Shown here: positions 38,340 to 48,148 of the stretch, piece by piece
Layout of the letters: each line of letters opens with the position of its first letter
Numbering within the stretch: the first letter of the stretch is position 1
NCBI RefSeq assembly: GCF_014635545.1
Contig: NZ_BMDA01000004.1
Location: 170,515-234,514 of the forward strand
Origin: Acinetobacter courvalinii
GTDB lineage: Bacteria > Pseudomonadota > Gammaproteobacteria > Pseudomonadales > Moraxellaceae
Direction of reading: 5' to 3'
DNA length: 64,000 nt
Made by a program: the position numbers and the translations under genes
Notes under the pieces: generated by a model
What the model saw: only the letters and a program-made list of their open reading frames with translations
Told to the model about the DNA's origin: nothing
Databases searched by the model: none

Positions 38340-38414
38340 TGGCAGGGGCGGCTGGATTCGAACCAACGGATGCCGAGATCAAAACCCGGTGCCTTACCAC
38401 TTGGCGACGCCCCT
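38340..38414 (-). tRNA. tRNA-Gln(TTG), copy 1, overlapping the ispE stop codon
   Basis: This is the first copy met by a transcript coming from ispE. Its 5' AG is also the last two bases of the ispE TAG stop codon, so mRNA and tRNA must share a precursor or the tRNA must have a promoter inside ispE. Anticodon TTG, CCA encoded. Confidence 0.96.
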
Positions 38415-39246
38415 AACGTGTAACTGAGAAATGTCTTAACGGAGACTCTGCTAAACTGTTGACCAAGTAAGATTTACAAGGCGAGTTTTGCAAAATTTGC
38501 GTTGTATCCATTTCACCGGTTACTTCAATAAAAACACAAGCACCTGTACCTGTAAGCTTTGCTCGACCAAACTGATCTAAATACTGCATTGCTTCTTCTA
38601 CTTCAGGGTATAACTGTCGAGCCAGAGGTTCAAAGTTATTTCCAAAATTAGAAGGTTCTATCTGATAGGCGCAAAATTTAGTGATCTTAGAGTCTCTTGT
38701 CAATGTTTTTTGCGAAAAAAGCTGTTGAGTGCTGATAAAACAGTCAGGTTTCAGGATTATGAATTTTTTTTGAGCTAAGTCTATGAATGATAAATGTTCA
38801 CCGATGCCTTCAGCCCAAGCATTGCGGCCAAAAACAAAGATAGGAACATCCGCACCCAGCTGTACACCATAGTCGGCGAGTTGTTGCTCGTTTAAGCCAC
38901 ATTGCCAGAGCTGGTTCAGCACAATCAGGGTGGTCGCGGCATTGGACGAACCGCCACCCAGCCCAGCACCCATCGGAATATTTTTTTCAATCCGGATATT
39001 CAGCCCACATGGTTTTTTGGCATGCGGACGTAATAACTGTGCAGCGCGATAGATTAAATTCTGTTCGAGTTGTACTTCTGCCAGACCTTCAATCTGAATA
39101 TTTTCTTCCGCATGCGGTTCAAAAGTCATCCAGTCGTATAAATCAATCAACTGAAAAATGGTCTGTAATTCATGATAACCATTGTCACGACGACCGGTGA
39201 TATGCAGAAACAAATTCAGCTTGGCGGGGGAAGGTGCTCTAATCAT
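38413..39246 (-). CDS. ispE: 4-diphosphocytidyl-2-C-methyl-D-erythritol kinase IspE
   Basis: This GHMP kinase of the MEP isoprenoid pathway phosphorylates CDP-ME. The 277-residue protein begins APSPAKLNLFLHITGRRDNGYHEL and has the ATP loop PMGAGLGGGSSNAAT and a C-terminal LTGTGACVF motif. It starts 17 bases after lolB and has no visible ribosome-binding site, so it may rely on coupling. The stop codon overlaps the first tRNA-Gln. Confidence 0.95.
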   Translation of the reverse strand: MIRAPSPAKLNLFLHITGRRDNGYHELQTIFQLIDLYDWMTFEPHAEENIQIEGLAEVQLEQNLIYRAAQLLRPHAKKPCGLNIRIEKNIPMGAGLGGGSSNAATTLIVLNQLWQCGLNEQQLADYGVQLGADVPIFVFGRNAWAEGIGEHLSFIDLAQKKFIILKPDCFISTQQLFSQKTLTRDSKITKFCAYQIEPSNFGNNFEPLARQLYPEVEEAMQYLDQFGRAKLTGTGACVFIEVTGEMDTTQILQNSPCKSYLVNSLAESPLRHFSVTR

Positions 39247-39263
39247 AAAAAATAATCTAAAAA

Positions 39264-39845
39264 TTATCGGTTTTGAATCACCATTGTAATACGGTTTTCT
39301 TTACCGTCTGCAAGAGCTTGCTTCAACAAAAGCTTATTCGGAAGCGTTTGTGCATCGTTATAACTGAAATCTACAGTCCAGCCATCTTCAATCAGCTGTT
39401 TAAGACGATTTTGCTCATCTTTACTGACTTGAGCATTCTGGGTTGCGGGTTTGGCTTGAATCCAGTAGGCAAGATGCATAATCGGCGCTTGCCAACCGGT
39501 TGCTTTTTCCAGTAATTCTTCTGGTGTTGCGGCCGTAATCAAGCCTGTTTTAGCGCTATTTAAGGTGACCTGACCAGGTTTGCCCTCAATCTGGGTTTTA
39601 CCTACGCCGAGGATACCGGTCAGCTCAATATCAAACTGATCCTGTTGCTGTACCCATGTAAAAAATGCACTGCCAGATTGTTGCGGTGTGCGGACACCGA
39701 TTTTGCCTTGCAGGTTAAAATTATTTTCGTCTTGTAGTTGTGGTGAGGTAATCACTTTATTGGGCTGGCTCAGACTCTGACAACCGGTTAAAAACAAAAT
39801 GCTACTGCTACACACGGCGAAGCATAATTTTGAAAACACGCGCAT
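39264..39845 (-). CDS. lolB: Outer-membrane lipoprotein receptor LolB
   Basis: LolB accepts lipoproteins from LolA and inserts them into the outer membrane. The 193-residue precursor has a lipoprotein signal with lipobox LTGC (Cys22) and the LolB beta-sheet core (FNLQGKIGVRTPQQSGSAFFTW). It sits four bases downstream of the TPR gene and upstream of ispE, the usual order. Confidence 0.94.
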   Translation of the reverse strand: MRVFSKLCFAVCSSSILFLTGCQSLSQPNKVITSPQLQDENNFNLQGKIGVRTPQQSGSAFFTWVQQQDQFDIELTGILGVGKTQIEGKPGQVTLNSAKTGLITAATPEELLEKATGWQAPIMHLAYWIQAKPATQNAQVSKDEQNRLKQLIEDGWTVDFSYNDAQTLPNKLLLKQALADGKENRITMVIQNR

Positions 39846-39849
39846 GGGT

Positions 39850-41568
39850 TTAACTCTTTTTTACAGTGATGGGTAAGATTAAGCTATCAAGCTGTTGTAA
39901 TTGTGGGGCATTGGCATGTTTTTGTTTCAATTGCTGTAACACCTCGCTAAATTGCGTGAGTGCGCCTTGCATATACAAGGCTTTGGCATAGCGAATACCA
40001 ATATTGACATTTTGACTGAGCGAATAGGCCTGACCAAGCACTTTGGCAGCCGTGTCAAAATCATTTTGTAAGAAAGCGATATAACCCAGAGTATCCAGAA
40101 TCGATGCCTGTTCAGGTGCAAAATCCAGTGCCATCTCGGCGTATTTACGCGCCTCCTTGAGGCGGCGGTTTTGCAAAGCTAAGGTGTAGGCATATGCATT
40201 TAGATAAGTTGGGCTATTTGGCTCAAGCACCAGCAATTGCTTTAAGGTTTTGTCTAATTTGTCCCGATCTGTGTATGGGTCGAGTAACAGGACTTCGGCA
40301 TAAATCAGTTCCGGATCATCCGGCAAGTTCTTGATGGCTTCATCCAGCAACGCCAAAGCGGCCTTTTTGTTATCCATTTTCTTCAGAATATCGGCCTGTG
40401 CCTGATAGAGGAAACTGGCATGTTGCGGATAGTTAACACGTTCCTGCGTCAGGAAGCGTAAGGCATCATTGAGCTGGTCCTGTTTCTCAAAAATCGCAAT
40501 CATGTTGCGTCTGGAAACGATATACAGGCTACCATCGACCAGACGATAATAAGCCTTGGCTGTTTCATAATGCTGTTTGCGCTGGGCATTGATCGCCAGA
40601 TAGTAATAGGCTTCATTTTGATATTTGGCGGATGAACGTAATTCCACCAGATATTGCTCGGCTTTTTCATATTGCTTCAGGTCAATGCTGGTCAAACCTG
40701 CAATAAACAGCGCTTCTTCGGCTTTGGGATGATCTTTAATGATATCTTCAAGTTTTTCTAAAGCTTGCTGCTGCTGGTTGATCTGAATGTAATAGCGTGC
40801 TTCGGCCAGACGAATATCAATATTGTTTTTGTTCTTGCGACTTGCTTTGGCAAACCATTTCTGTGTTTCTTCATCATCTTGCAAAGCCATGAGCAGATTG
40901 GCTTTCATTAAAATGAAACTGGTGGTTTTCGAGCGTTTTCTGAGTGCCCGATTAATATTTTTAAGCGCTTGTTCATACAAACCATCTTGCGCTTCTAAAC
41001 CTGCAATCAAGGCCAGAATAGAGGGATTGTTACGCTCTTCGCTGGCACGCAGGGCATTTAACAGCACTTCGCGGTCTTGTGCCTGTTCGGGGGCAATCCC
41101 GGCTAAAATTTCTTCCAGATCGGCAGTCGGATCAATATTTAAAATTTTATCCAGGGTTTTTGCAGCCAGCTCGTACTCATGCGTTTTGAGCGCGATATGC
41201 GATAAATAGAATAACGCTGGTACATCTTTGGGTTCTTGCTCTACCCAATGGGTTGCAATGTCTAAGGCAGACTGTAAGTCATTATATTCTAAGGCTACAT
41301 CTAAGGCGCGCTGCTTGATTGTGGTTGAATTACTACGAATTGCAAGCACGGTATAATTGTGTAGAGCAGTTGCAATATCATCATAAGCAAGAGAAAATTC
41401 AGCAATCATGCTTTGTTGTAAAGCATTTTCAAAGCTGCTATCTGCATACATGTCGTGTATTGCTTGTGCAGAGACATAAGAGCTCATGCTACCTAACAAC
41501 AAGATTGTGGTAGAATACCGTCTAATCGTCTTGCCGCTAAAAAGGGTACGGCGATATAGCTGACGCAA
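39850..41568 (-). CDS. Exported tetratricopeptide-repeat protein
   Basis: This 572-residue protein with a signal-peptide-like N-terminus (about 1-34, ending VSAQA) consists almost entirely of TPR helices. It corresponds by position to the TPR protein found between hemA and lolB in Pseudomonas. The only start that keeps the whole signal peptide is TTG at 41568; no ribosome-binding site is visible there. It may take part in outer-membrane assembly, but that rests on gene neighbourhood only. Confidence 0.82.
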   Translation of the reverse strand: MRQLYRRTLFSGKTIRRYSTTILLLGSMSSYVSAQAIHDMYADSSFENALQQSMIAEFSLAYDDIATALHNYTVLAIRSNSTTIKQRALDVALEYNDLQSALDIATHWVEQEPKDVPALFYLSHIALKTHEYELAAKTLDKILNIDPTADLEEILAGIAPEQAQDREVLLNALRASEERNNPSILALIAGLEAQDGLYEQALKNINRALRKRSKTTSFILMKANLLMALQDDEETQKWFAKASRKNKNNIDIRLAEARYYIQINQQQQALEKLEDIIKDHPKAEEALFIAGLTSIDLKQYEKAEQYLVELRSSAKYQNEAYYYLAINAQRKQHYETAKAYYRLVDGSLYIVSRRNMIAIFEKQDQLNDALRFLTQERVNYPQHASFLYQAQADILKKMDNKKAALALLDEAIKNLPDDPELIYAEVLLLDPYTDRDKLDKTLKQLLVLEPNSPTYLNAYAYTLALQNRRLKEARKYAEMALDFAPEQASILDTLGYIAFLQNDFDTAAKVLGQAYSLSQNVNIGIRYAKALYMQGALTQFSEVLQQLKQKHANAPQLQQLDSLILPITVKKS

Positions 41569-41647
41569 TTTTTATTGATCCAAAGTAATGCTTTTTATGA
41601 CACCGATGTTGCACAATAACATAAATTTAGCGAAATGATGATCTGAT

Positions 41648-42931
41648 ATGTCTTTCTTTGCATTGGGTGTCAACCATCAAACAGCTTCTGTTGAACTTCG
41701 TGAACAAATTGCTTTCAATGCAGAGCGATTAGCTGCGCTATTGCTTGAACAAAACCAGAAGTCATCCTTGAATGACCTTGTGGTGGTGTCGACCTGCAAC
41801 CGCACCGAAGTCTATGCCATGACAGAAGATGCCGAAAGTGTCCTCAATTGGCTGGCCCAAGTGAATAATATTGATGTAAAACAGTTAATTCATCATGTTT
41901 ATCGTTACGAGAATGCTCAGGCTGTTACACATTTGATGCGGGTTGCCAGTGGTCTGGATTCGCTGATGCTAGGTGAACCACAGATTTTGGGGCAAGTAAA
42001 AAGTGCCTTGGCGCTGTCAAAAGAGGCAGAAACCGTTTCGCCTGAACTGAACAGTGTCTTTGAATATGCCTTTTATGCCGCCAAGCGGGTCCGTTCTGAA
42101 ACCTCTGTCGGAAGTCATGCCGTTTCAATGGGTTATGCCGTTGCTCAGTTGGCATTACAAGTGTTTAGCCGTCCAGAAAAACTGACCGTAATGGTGGTGG
42201 CTGCGGGCGAGATGAACAGTTTAGTCGCTAAACATCTGGCTGAAATGGGGGTGGCAAAGATCCTGATCTGTAACCGTAGCCGTGAACGTGCCGATGTTCT
42301 GGCACAGGAAATTGCCCATCAGGTTGATGTTGAAATTATTCCTTTTACGGAACTTGCACAGAATTTGCATCGAGCAGATGTCATCTCGAGTTGTACAGGT
42401 AGTTTGCATCAAGTGATTGAATATTCAGATGTCAAAGCGGCATTGAAAAAACGTCGCTATCAACAGATGCTGATGGTCGATTTAGCGGTGCCACGTGATA
42501 TTGATCCCAAAGTTGAATCACTGGATAACGTATATTTGTATGGCGTTGATGATTTGCAAAGTGTGATTGATGAAAATCTGGCACAACGTCGTCAGGCAGC
42601 GGTTGAAGCCGAGGTTATGGTCAATCAATTGGCTACCCAGTTGATGACCCAGCAAAAAGTCAAAGAGGCGAGTGGTACCATTCAGGCCTATCGTCAGCAT
42701 AGTGAAGAAATCAGTCAGAAAGAATTGACGCATGCCTTAGAGTCATTACAGCATGGACATGCCGCAGAGCAGGTCTTACACGAGTTCGCGCATCGTTTAA
42801 CCCAGAAGTTAATGCACCCGACTTCAATCTTGCTAAGAGAGGCCGCCAAAGCTGAAAATCCGGATTATTTCGAATGGCTACAGCAGCATTTACAAGACGT
42901 ATTTGAGCACGAACGTAAACCGAGGCAGTAA
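41648..42931 (+). CDS. hemA: Glutamyl-tRNA reductase HemA
   Basis: HemA reduces glutamyl-tRNA to glutamate-1-semialdehyde, the first committed step of heme synthesis. The 427-residue protein has the catalytic Cys50 in [12 protein letters not shown], the NADPH-binding domain and a C-terminal dimerisation helix domain. It is divergent from the TPR-lolB-ispE block. HemJ, which acts late in the same pathway, is encoded at 56670. Confidence 0.97.
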   Translation: MSFFALGVNHQTASVELREQIAFNAERLAALLLEQNQKSSLNDLVVVSTCNRTEVYAMTEDAESVLNWLAQVNNIDVKQLIHHVYRYENAQAVTHLMRVASGLDSLMLGEPQILGQVKSALALSKEAETVSPELNSVFEYAFYAAKRVRSETSVGSHAVSMGYAVAQLALQVFSRPEKLTVMVVAAGEMNSLVAKHLAEMGVAKILICNRSRERADVLAQEIAHQVDVEIIPFTELAQNLHRADVISSCTGSLHQVIEYSDVKAALKKRRYQQMLMVDLAVPRDIDPKVESLDNVYLYGVDDLQSVIDENLAQRRQAAVEAEVMVNQLATQLMTQQKVKEASGTIQAYRQHSEEISQKELTHALESLQHGHAAEQVLHEFAHRLTQKLMHPTSILLREAAKAENPDYFEWLQQHLQDVFEHERKPRQ

Positions 42932-42941
42932 CGCTACGATA

Positions 42942-44825
42942 CTAAGACAACAGTCGCAAACTAATCTGTTTGGTTAACTCATTCAGCTGTTGACGCAAAT
43001 TGCGTGATTCAATCAAGGAAATCGGTGATTTAAGTTTTAAGCGCAGATATTTTTCTTGTAAACCCAATGCATATTCTTTGGCAAGTTTATCTGCAATTTC
43101 AGGTGCTTGAGTTAAAGACTGAATATTAGTGCGTTGCATGATATCAGCCAGTTCATGACTATAATTACTACATGCACCTAGCACATAATAGGTTGCCAGT
43201 TCCTGATCATCAGGCAATTCATCAAACACAATATTTAATACGGCTAAAATTTTTGCCAACAGTTCATCCTGATCAATCACCGCGCGTAATTCTTCAAAAT
43301 GAATGTACAAGAAGGGATGGTGCATCAAAATCGCCACCGCGAAATCTTCATCTTTGGTCTGGATGTTAAAAGATAATGAAGCATCGTGGCTGACTTGGGG
43401 GGTAAAACGTTTGCCTAAACCCAGCTTTTCACGGAAAGATTGACTCAGCAAATAGCGGAATGAACCGTGCTTCGGCAACAAGTCGGTCAATTCACGCAGT
43501 TCACCCATCACCAGACTTTTACCCTCAGGCGTGCTGACGTCATGCTGGCCGGTTAAATGGGCAAACACAAAGTCGGATAACAGCGGTGCCTGTTGCAGTA
43601 ATTTCTGGAAGTTTTCCAGACCCTCACGGCGGATCAGCGAGTCAGGATCATGCTCATTGGGCAAAACAAAGAATTTTAATTCACGGCCATCATTCAGTAG
43701 CGGCAGTGCAATTTCCAGCGTGCGTCGTGCGGCCTTTTGTCCTGCGGCATCCCCGTCAAAGGCAATGGTAATTCTAGAGTTTTGTTTAAATAACGTGGTT
43801 AAGTGATCGGCATTACTGGCTGTTCCAAGTGTTGCGACGGCGCCATTGATACCGTATTGCTGTAGCGCAATTACGTCCATATAGCCTTCCACCATCAACC
43901 AGTCATTTGCTTTCAGTTTACGGCCTTCATAGAGACCGTAAAGCAACTGGTTTTTATGGAACACTTCCGAGTCGGGTGAGTTGATATATTTCGGTTTAAT
44001 CTCGTCATTGAGCGCACGACCACCAAAACCGACCACACGACCTTTATGATCGCGAATTGGGAAAATCACCCGTTCACGTAACAAGTCAAAATCCCGGCCA
44101 CTGTCGCTTGAGCGAATCAGGCCGAGCTGTTTTAAGCCTTCAATATCTTGTGGAAAGGCTTTTTCGAGATGCTGCCAGTCTTCTGGTGCATAACCTAAAC
44201 GCCAAAACTGGATGGTTTGTGCCGAGAGGCCACGTTGTCTGAAATAGTGTTGGGCTTTTTGACTATTCGGTAACTGGCGTTCATAAAACTGCGCCACATT
44301 CTCCAGCAGATCATACAGATTACCTTCCTGTACCTGCTCATCCATGTTGAATGAGGGATCAAACTGGGCAAACGGATCATCCATCACCCGATCCATATCG
44401 ACAAAATGTCCATCGATAAATTCGTCGACTACAGGTGGTGCGACTGGATTTTCTTGTGCTGGTTTTACTGGCTGAGGTGTAGCGGCTTGTTGTGGACTGC
44501 GTTTATAAGAGAGTTTTTTATTGTCGTGATTATCTTTGGGGAGGTCGACACCGGTCTTGTTAGACAGCTCTTTCATCACATCGACAAAGTTACGGCCGTC
44601 GATATCCATCAGGAAACGGATGGCATTGCCATTGGCCTGACAACCAAAGCAGTGATAATACTGCTTGTCCCGATAGACGTGGAAAGACGGTGATTTTTCC
44701 TGATGAAATGGACAGCAGCCGGAGTAGGTACGGCCCGTCTTTTTTAACTTCACACGCTGACCGATCAAATCGACAATGTCGGTTCGATCCAGAATTTGAT
44801 CAATCGTATGCTGTGGAATTGCCAT
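42942..44825 (-). CDS. dnaG: DNA primase DnaG
   Basis: DnaG makes RNA primers at the replication fork. The 627-residue protein has the N-terminal zinc finger (C38, H41, C59, C62), the TOPRIM domain (LMVEGYMDVIALQQYG and IAFDGDAAGQKAA), and a C-terminal helicase-binding domain. It is about 45 residues longer than the E. coli enzyme because of a Pro/Gln-rich, then acidic insert between zinc finger and polymerase core (about 105-165). It is not beside rpsU or rpoD, unlike in enterobacteria, and converges with hemA with ten bases between. Confidence 0.96.
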   Translation of the reverse strand: MAIPQHTIDQILDRTDIVDLIGQRVKLKKTGRTYSGCCPFHQEKSPSFHVYRDKQYYHCFGCQANGNAIRFLMDIDGRNFVDVMKELSNKTGVDLPKDNHDNKKLSYKRSPQQAATPQPVKPAQENPVAPPVVDEFIDGHFVDMDRVMDDPFAQFDPSFNMDEQVQEGNLYDLLENVAQFYERQLPNSQKAQHYFRQRGLSAQTIQFWRLGYAPEDWQHLEKAFPQDIEGLKQLGLIRSSDSGRDFDLLRERVIFPIRDHKGRVVGFGGRALNDEIKPKYINSPDSEVFHKNQLLYGLYEGRKLKANDWLMVEGYMDVIALQQYGINGAVATLGTASNADHLTTLFKQNSRITIAFDGDAAGQKAARRTLEIALPLLNDGRELKFFVLPNEHDPDSLIRREGLENFQKLLQQAPLLSDFVFAHLTGQHDVSTPEGKSLVMGELRELTDLLPKHGSFRYLLSQSFREKLGLGKRFTPQVSHDASLSFNIQTKDEDFAVAILMHHPFLYIHFEELRAVIDQDELLAKILAVLNIVFDELPDDQELATYYVLGACSNYSHELADIMQRTNIQSLTQAPEIADKLAKEYALGLQEKYLRLKLKSPISLIESRNLRQQLNELTKQISLRLLS

Positions 44826-44900
44826 GTGCGTTAAACCATTTCAGACAGAAAATAAAACATCGTTGCTCTGCAAAAATGTCAGCAATCATTGTTGCATAAA

Positions 44901-44932
44901 ATAAAAAACAGGCAAGGGAGACTTGCCTGTTT
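44901..44932 (-). terminator. Intrinsic terminator after bamD
   Basis: AAACAGGCAAG (44906-44916) pairs with CTTGCCTGTTT (44922-44932) around GGAGA. The A-run on the left becomes the U-tract on the minus strand. Confidence 0.85.
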
Positions 44933-44953
44933 GCTGTATCAGATGATTGCAAA

Positions 44954-46054
44954 TTAGTTTGCAGCATCGTCCTCAGTCGTGGCTTTTGCTTCAGGCTTGT
45001 CTAACAGGCCAAAGCTTAAACGGTTTTTCCAGCTTGGTTTGTCTGTACTTGCTGCGGGTGCTTCCGGAGCAGCCACAGGTGCTGGCGCAACGGTTGCTTC
45101 AGTTTCAGGTTTATCCAGTAGGCCAAAACTTAAGCGGTTGGTTAAGCTGCGTTGTTCCGTATCGCTTTTGGCTTGTTCTTTCACCTGTACGGTTTTTGAT
45201 TCACGTCCTAACAGACCTAAAGTGGCACGGTTGACCCAACTACCTTCTTTACGTGCTGCACGTAAATTCACTTCACCATTCGATTTAACTAAATTCGGAT
45301 AGTTCAGCTTGAGAATTTCAACATATTGTTGAGAGGTCGCCTGATCACCTAATTTTTGATAGCTATATGCCAAAGTGGCTAAAGCTTCAGGGGTTTGCGG
45401 AGTTTGTGGGTAATGTTCAATCACCCATTGTGCGCGTTCAGCGGCAGCCAGCCATGCTTTACGTTCAATGTTGAAACGCGCTGCATTCATTTCACTTTCA
45501 GCCAGTTCCTGACCAATAAATTTCATGCGCTGTGCAGCATCTACAGAATACTGGCTACTTGGGAAACGACGGATCAGGTCAACAAAGTTCTGATACGCCA
45601 CTTTGACATAGCTTACATCACGGTGTGATTGCTGTAGTGAAGTGTAACGAATCAGGCTGTCGTAATTCATTTCCATGTTGGCGACGCCACGCACGTAGTA
45701 AGCATAGTCAACATTCGGGTGTTGCGGGTTTAAACGAATAAAACGCTCTGCAAGCGCAATCGTCCCTTCATAATCTTTCTGTTTGAATTTCGCGTAGAGA
45801 AGCTCAAGCTGTGCCTGTTGGGTATATTGCCCCGTTGGATAATAGGTATCTAACGCTTCTAGTGATTTAACCGCATCAGTATATTGATTGCGTTCAAGTG
45901 ATTTCTGCGCTTTTTCGAAATAAACTTGTTCACTTGATTGTGGTCCTTTATCAACCACTTCTTTCTTACTTGGATTGCTGCTACAGCCCACAAATGCAGA
46001 CGCTACACCTAAAGATAGTGCAAGCACCGTAATTTTATAACGTGGTAGCGACAT
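44954..46054 (-). CDS. bamD: Outer-membrane assembly lipoprotein BamD with a repeat-bearing C-terminal extension
   Basis: BamD is an essential partner of BamA in inserting outer-membrane proteins. The lipobox FVGC (Cys24) follows a signal peptide, and five TPR-like units run to about residue 260, as in the 245-residue E. coli protein. Beyond that, about 100 extra residues contain three copies of a short motif (NRATLGLLGRES, NRLSFGLLDKPE, NRLSFGLLDKPE) separated by Pro/Ala linkers. It is divergent from rluD, an arrangement also seen in E. coli. Confidence 0.93.
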   Translation of the reverse strand: MSLPRYKITVLALSLGVASAFVGCSSNPSKKEVVDKGPQSSEQVYFEKAQKSLERNQYTDAVKSLEALDTYYPTGQYTQQAQLELLYAKFKQKDYEGTIALAERFIRLNPQHPNVDYAYYVRGVANMEMNYDSLIRYTSLQQSHRDVSYVKVAYQNFVDLIRRFPSSQYSVDAAQRMKFIGQELAESEMNAARFNIERKAWLAAAERAQWVIEHYPQTPQTPEALATLAYSYQKLGDQATSQQYVEILKLNYPNLVKSNGEVNLRAARKEGSWVNRATLGLLGRESKTVQVKEQAKSDTEQRSLTNRLSFGLLDKPETEATVAPAPVAAPEAPAASTDKPSWKNRLSFGLLDKPEAKATTEDDAAN

Positions 46055-46125
46055 AAAAACTCCTCTGTTATTCTGGGCAATGAGCTACAATGGTGCTATT
46101 AAACCATTTTTGTACCGATCATCAA

Positions 46126-47175
46126 ATGACTTCAGCACAATCTTCCAATTCAAACATCTCTGAAACAGATTTCTTACTCGAAGATTCTGTCGATGCAGAT
46201 AATCATAATTCTGACTCAACTGCAACACGTTTATCGTTGCAAATTCAACTCGATGAAAACTATTTAGGGCAACGTATTGATCAGGTTGCCGCAATGGTGT
46301 GGAGCGAGTTTTCACGGGAAAAACTCAAGCAATGGATGAAAGACGGCCATCTGTTGGTAAATGGTAACATTGTCAAGCCAAAGTACCGCTGTGAAGGAAA
46401 TGAGCTCCTTACACTTGAAGTTGAGCTTGAAGCGCAAACCTCAAGCCAGCCAGAAAACATTCCGTTAAATATTGTCTATGAAGATGACGACATTATCGTG
46501 ATCAATAAAGAAGTTGGCATGGTGGTGCATCCGGGTGCAGGTAATCCATCTGGAACTTTGGTAAATGCATTGCTTTATCATGAACCAAAACTGGCCGAAC
46601 TTTCTCGTGCCGGTCTGGTGCATCGTATCGATAAAGACACTAGTGGTTTACTGGTGGTGGCTAAAAATCTGGAAGCTCAGTTTTCACTCAGCAAGCAACT
46701 GGCAAAGAAAACAGTTTATCGTGTTTATGATCTGATTGCCTACGGCAATATCATCGCGGGTGGGACCATTGATGAGCCGATCAAACGTCATCCAGTGGAT
46801 CGTATCAAAATGGCAATCTTGCCAGGCGGTCGTGATGCGGTGACACACTATAATGTGAAAGAGCGTTTCCGTGACTTTACCCGTGTTCAGGCTCAGCTTG
46901 AAACAGGTCGTACTCACCAGATTCGCGTCCATTTTAGTTATTTAGGCCATGGTCTGGTTGGAGATCCGGTATATATCAACCGTGTGCGTTTTCCTGCAGG
47001 TGCTTCAGAAAAGTTAAGTAATATGTTGCGTAACTTTAAGCGTCAGGCCTTACATGCAGCCAAACTGGGTCTGGTGCATCCGCGTACAGGCGAAGAAATG
47101 ATGTTTGAGGCGCCGTGGCCGGAAGACTTCACGCAACTGGTTGAAGTGCTACGCAGTGAAAATGAAGCCTATTAA
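46126..47175 (+). CDS. rluD: 23S rRNA pseudouridine synthase RluD
   Basis: RluD makes pseudouridines 1911, 1915 and 1917 in helix 69 of 23S rRNA. An S4 domain (about 45-105) is followed by the catalytic core with the aspartate in HRIDKDTSGLLVV and the ETGRTHQIRVH motif. I take ATG 46126 (349 residues), because ATG 46090 leaves only 35 bases for the divergent bamD promoter, but neither has a clear ribosome-binding site. The first 40 residues are an acidic, Ser/Asn-rich extension absent from E. coli. Confidence 0.92.
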   Translation: MTSAQSSNSNISETDFLLEDSVDADNHNSDSTATRLSLQIQLDENYLGQRIDQVAAMVWSEFSREKLKQWMKDGHLLVNGNIVKPKYRCEGNELLTLEVELEAQTSSQPENIPLNIVYEDDDIIVINKEVGMVVHPGAGNPSGTLVNALLYHEPKLAELSRAGLVHRIDKDTSGLLVVAKNLEAQFSLSKQLAKKTVYRVYDLIAYGNIIAGGTIDEPIKRHPVDRIKMAILPGGRDAVTHYNVKERFRDFTRVQAQLETGRTHQIRVHFSYLGHGLVGDPVYINRVRFPAGASEKLSNMLRNFKRQALHAAKLGLVHPRTGEEMMFEAPWPEDFTQLVEVLRSENEAY

Positions 47176-47323
47176 TTGAAGCGCTAGCTCCCTCTAAGCC
47201 TTCCTCCTTAAAGGTGGAAGACTTTGGTGAATTTAATGCCTTACAGTGCTTTAAATTCCCTCTTCTTTTTTAGGCGAGAGTTAGGAATAGGTTAACGGTA
47301 GAAAAATAGCTCTGGAGATATTT

Positions 47324-48064
47324 ATGGAATTTGTACAAGGTCTGCCTCAAGGTGTTTTTGTCGGCCAAACACGCATTGACCATCCAGACACAGTCGCAAC
47401 GCCGAATCAGAGTTTGTCAGGGTTCAATCTGGCTTTGCATGTCAATGATGAGGCGCAGCGTGTTCAGCAACATCGTATGATTTTGCTGAATCAACTGAGT
47501 GAATTCGGTGTGGATAAAATCACCTGGATGACGCAAACCCACAGCACCATCTGTCATACCGTGAATGAGCAAATTCCATTTATTGCCCTTGAGGGCGATG
47601 GTCTGGTTACACAACGTGCCGGTCATGCCTTGATGATGATGACAGCTGATTGTCTGCCTGTAGTCTTGGGCAATGCTGAAGGGACTGAAGTTGCCAACCT
47701 GCATGCAGGCTGGCGCGGTTTGGCGGCAGGCATTGTGGAAAATACAATCGCTGAAATGCAGTCTCAGCCGAGTTGGGTATGGTTAGGCGCCGCTATTAGC
47801 CAGCCATGTTTTGAAGTCGGGGCAGAAGTCAAGGCTGCTTTCTGTGAGAAATATCCTGAACTGGCATCTGCATTTATGGCAGGGCAGATCGAGGGTAAAT
47901 ATCAGGCAGACCTGTATGCAATCGCTCGTTTTATCTTAAAGCGTTTGGGCGTGGAAACGGTGCTTGGTGGTGATCAGTGTTCGTATCAGCAAGCTGAGGA
48001 TTACTTTTCCTATCGCCGTGATGCCAAAACCGGTCGCATGGCCAGCTTTGTATTTATGCAATAA
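47324..48064 (+). CDS. pgeF: YfiH/PgeF multicopper-fold purine nucleosidase or peptidoglycan-editing factor
   Basis: This 246-residue laccase-domain protein keeps the conserved metal-binding histidine and cysteine motifs: TWMTQTHSTICH, MMTADCLPVV and NLHAGWRGLAAG. Family members have been linked to purine nucleoside phosphorolysis and to removal of misincorporated amino acids from peptidoglycan precursors. It follows rluD as yfiH does in E. coli; 148 bases separate them. A GGAG lies upstream of the ATG. Confidence 0.9.
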   Translation: MEFVQGLPQGVFVGQTRIDHPDTVATPNQSLSGFNLALHVNDEAQRVQQHRMILLNQLSEFGVDKITWMTQTHSTICHTVNEQIPFIALEGDGLVTQRAGHALMMMTADCLPVVLGNAEGTEVANLHAGWRGLAAGIVENTIAEMQSQPSWVWLGAAISQPCFEVGAEVKAAFCEKYPELASAFMAGQIEGKYQADLYAIARFILKRLGVETVLGGDQCSYQQAEDYFSYRRDAKTGRMASFVFMQ

Positions 48065-48148
48065 ATTGCCGGCATTGCATTGCCGATTGGCCTTGTCGCA
48101 TTTAAAAATGTTAAACTTGATCTAATTCCTTGGTTTTTTAAATTTTCC

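Noticed and set aside
37985-38414. CRISPR-like repeat array
   Set aside because: The four repeats are 75 bases long and fold as tRNA-Gln; the spacers differ in length and no cas genes are near.
38145-38427. A plus-strand open frame with a repeated GGWIRTNGCRDQNP-type peptide
   Set aside because: The repeat is the antisense reading of identical tRNA-Gln genes and has no coding support.
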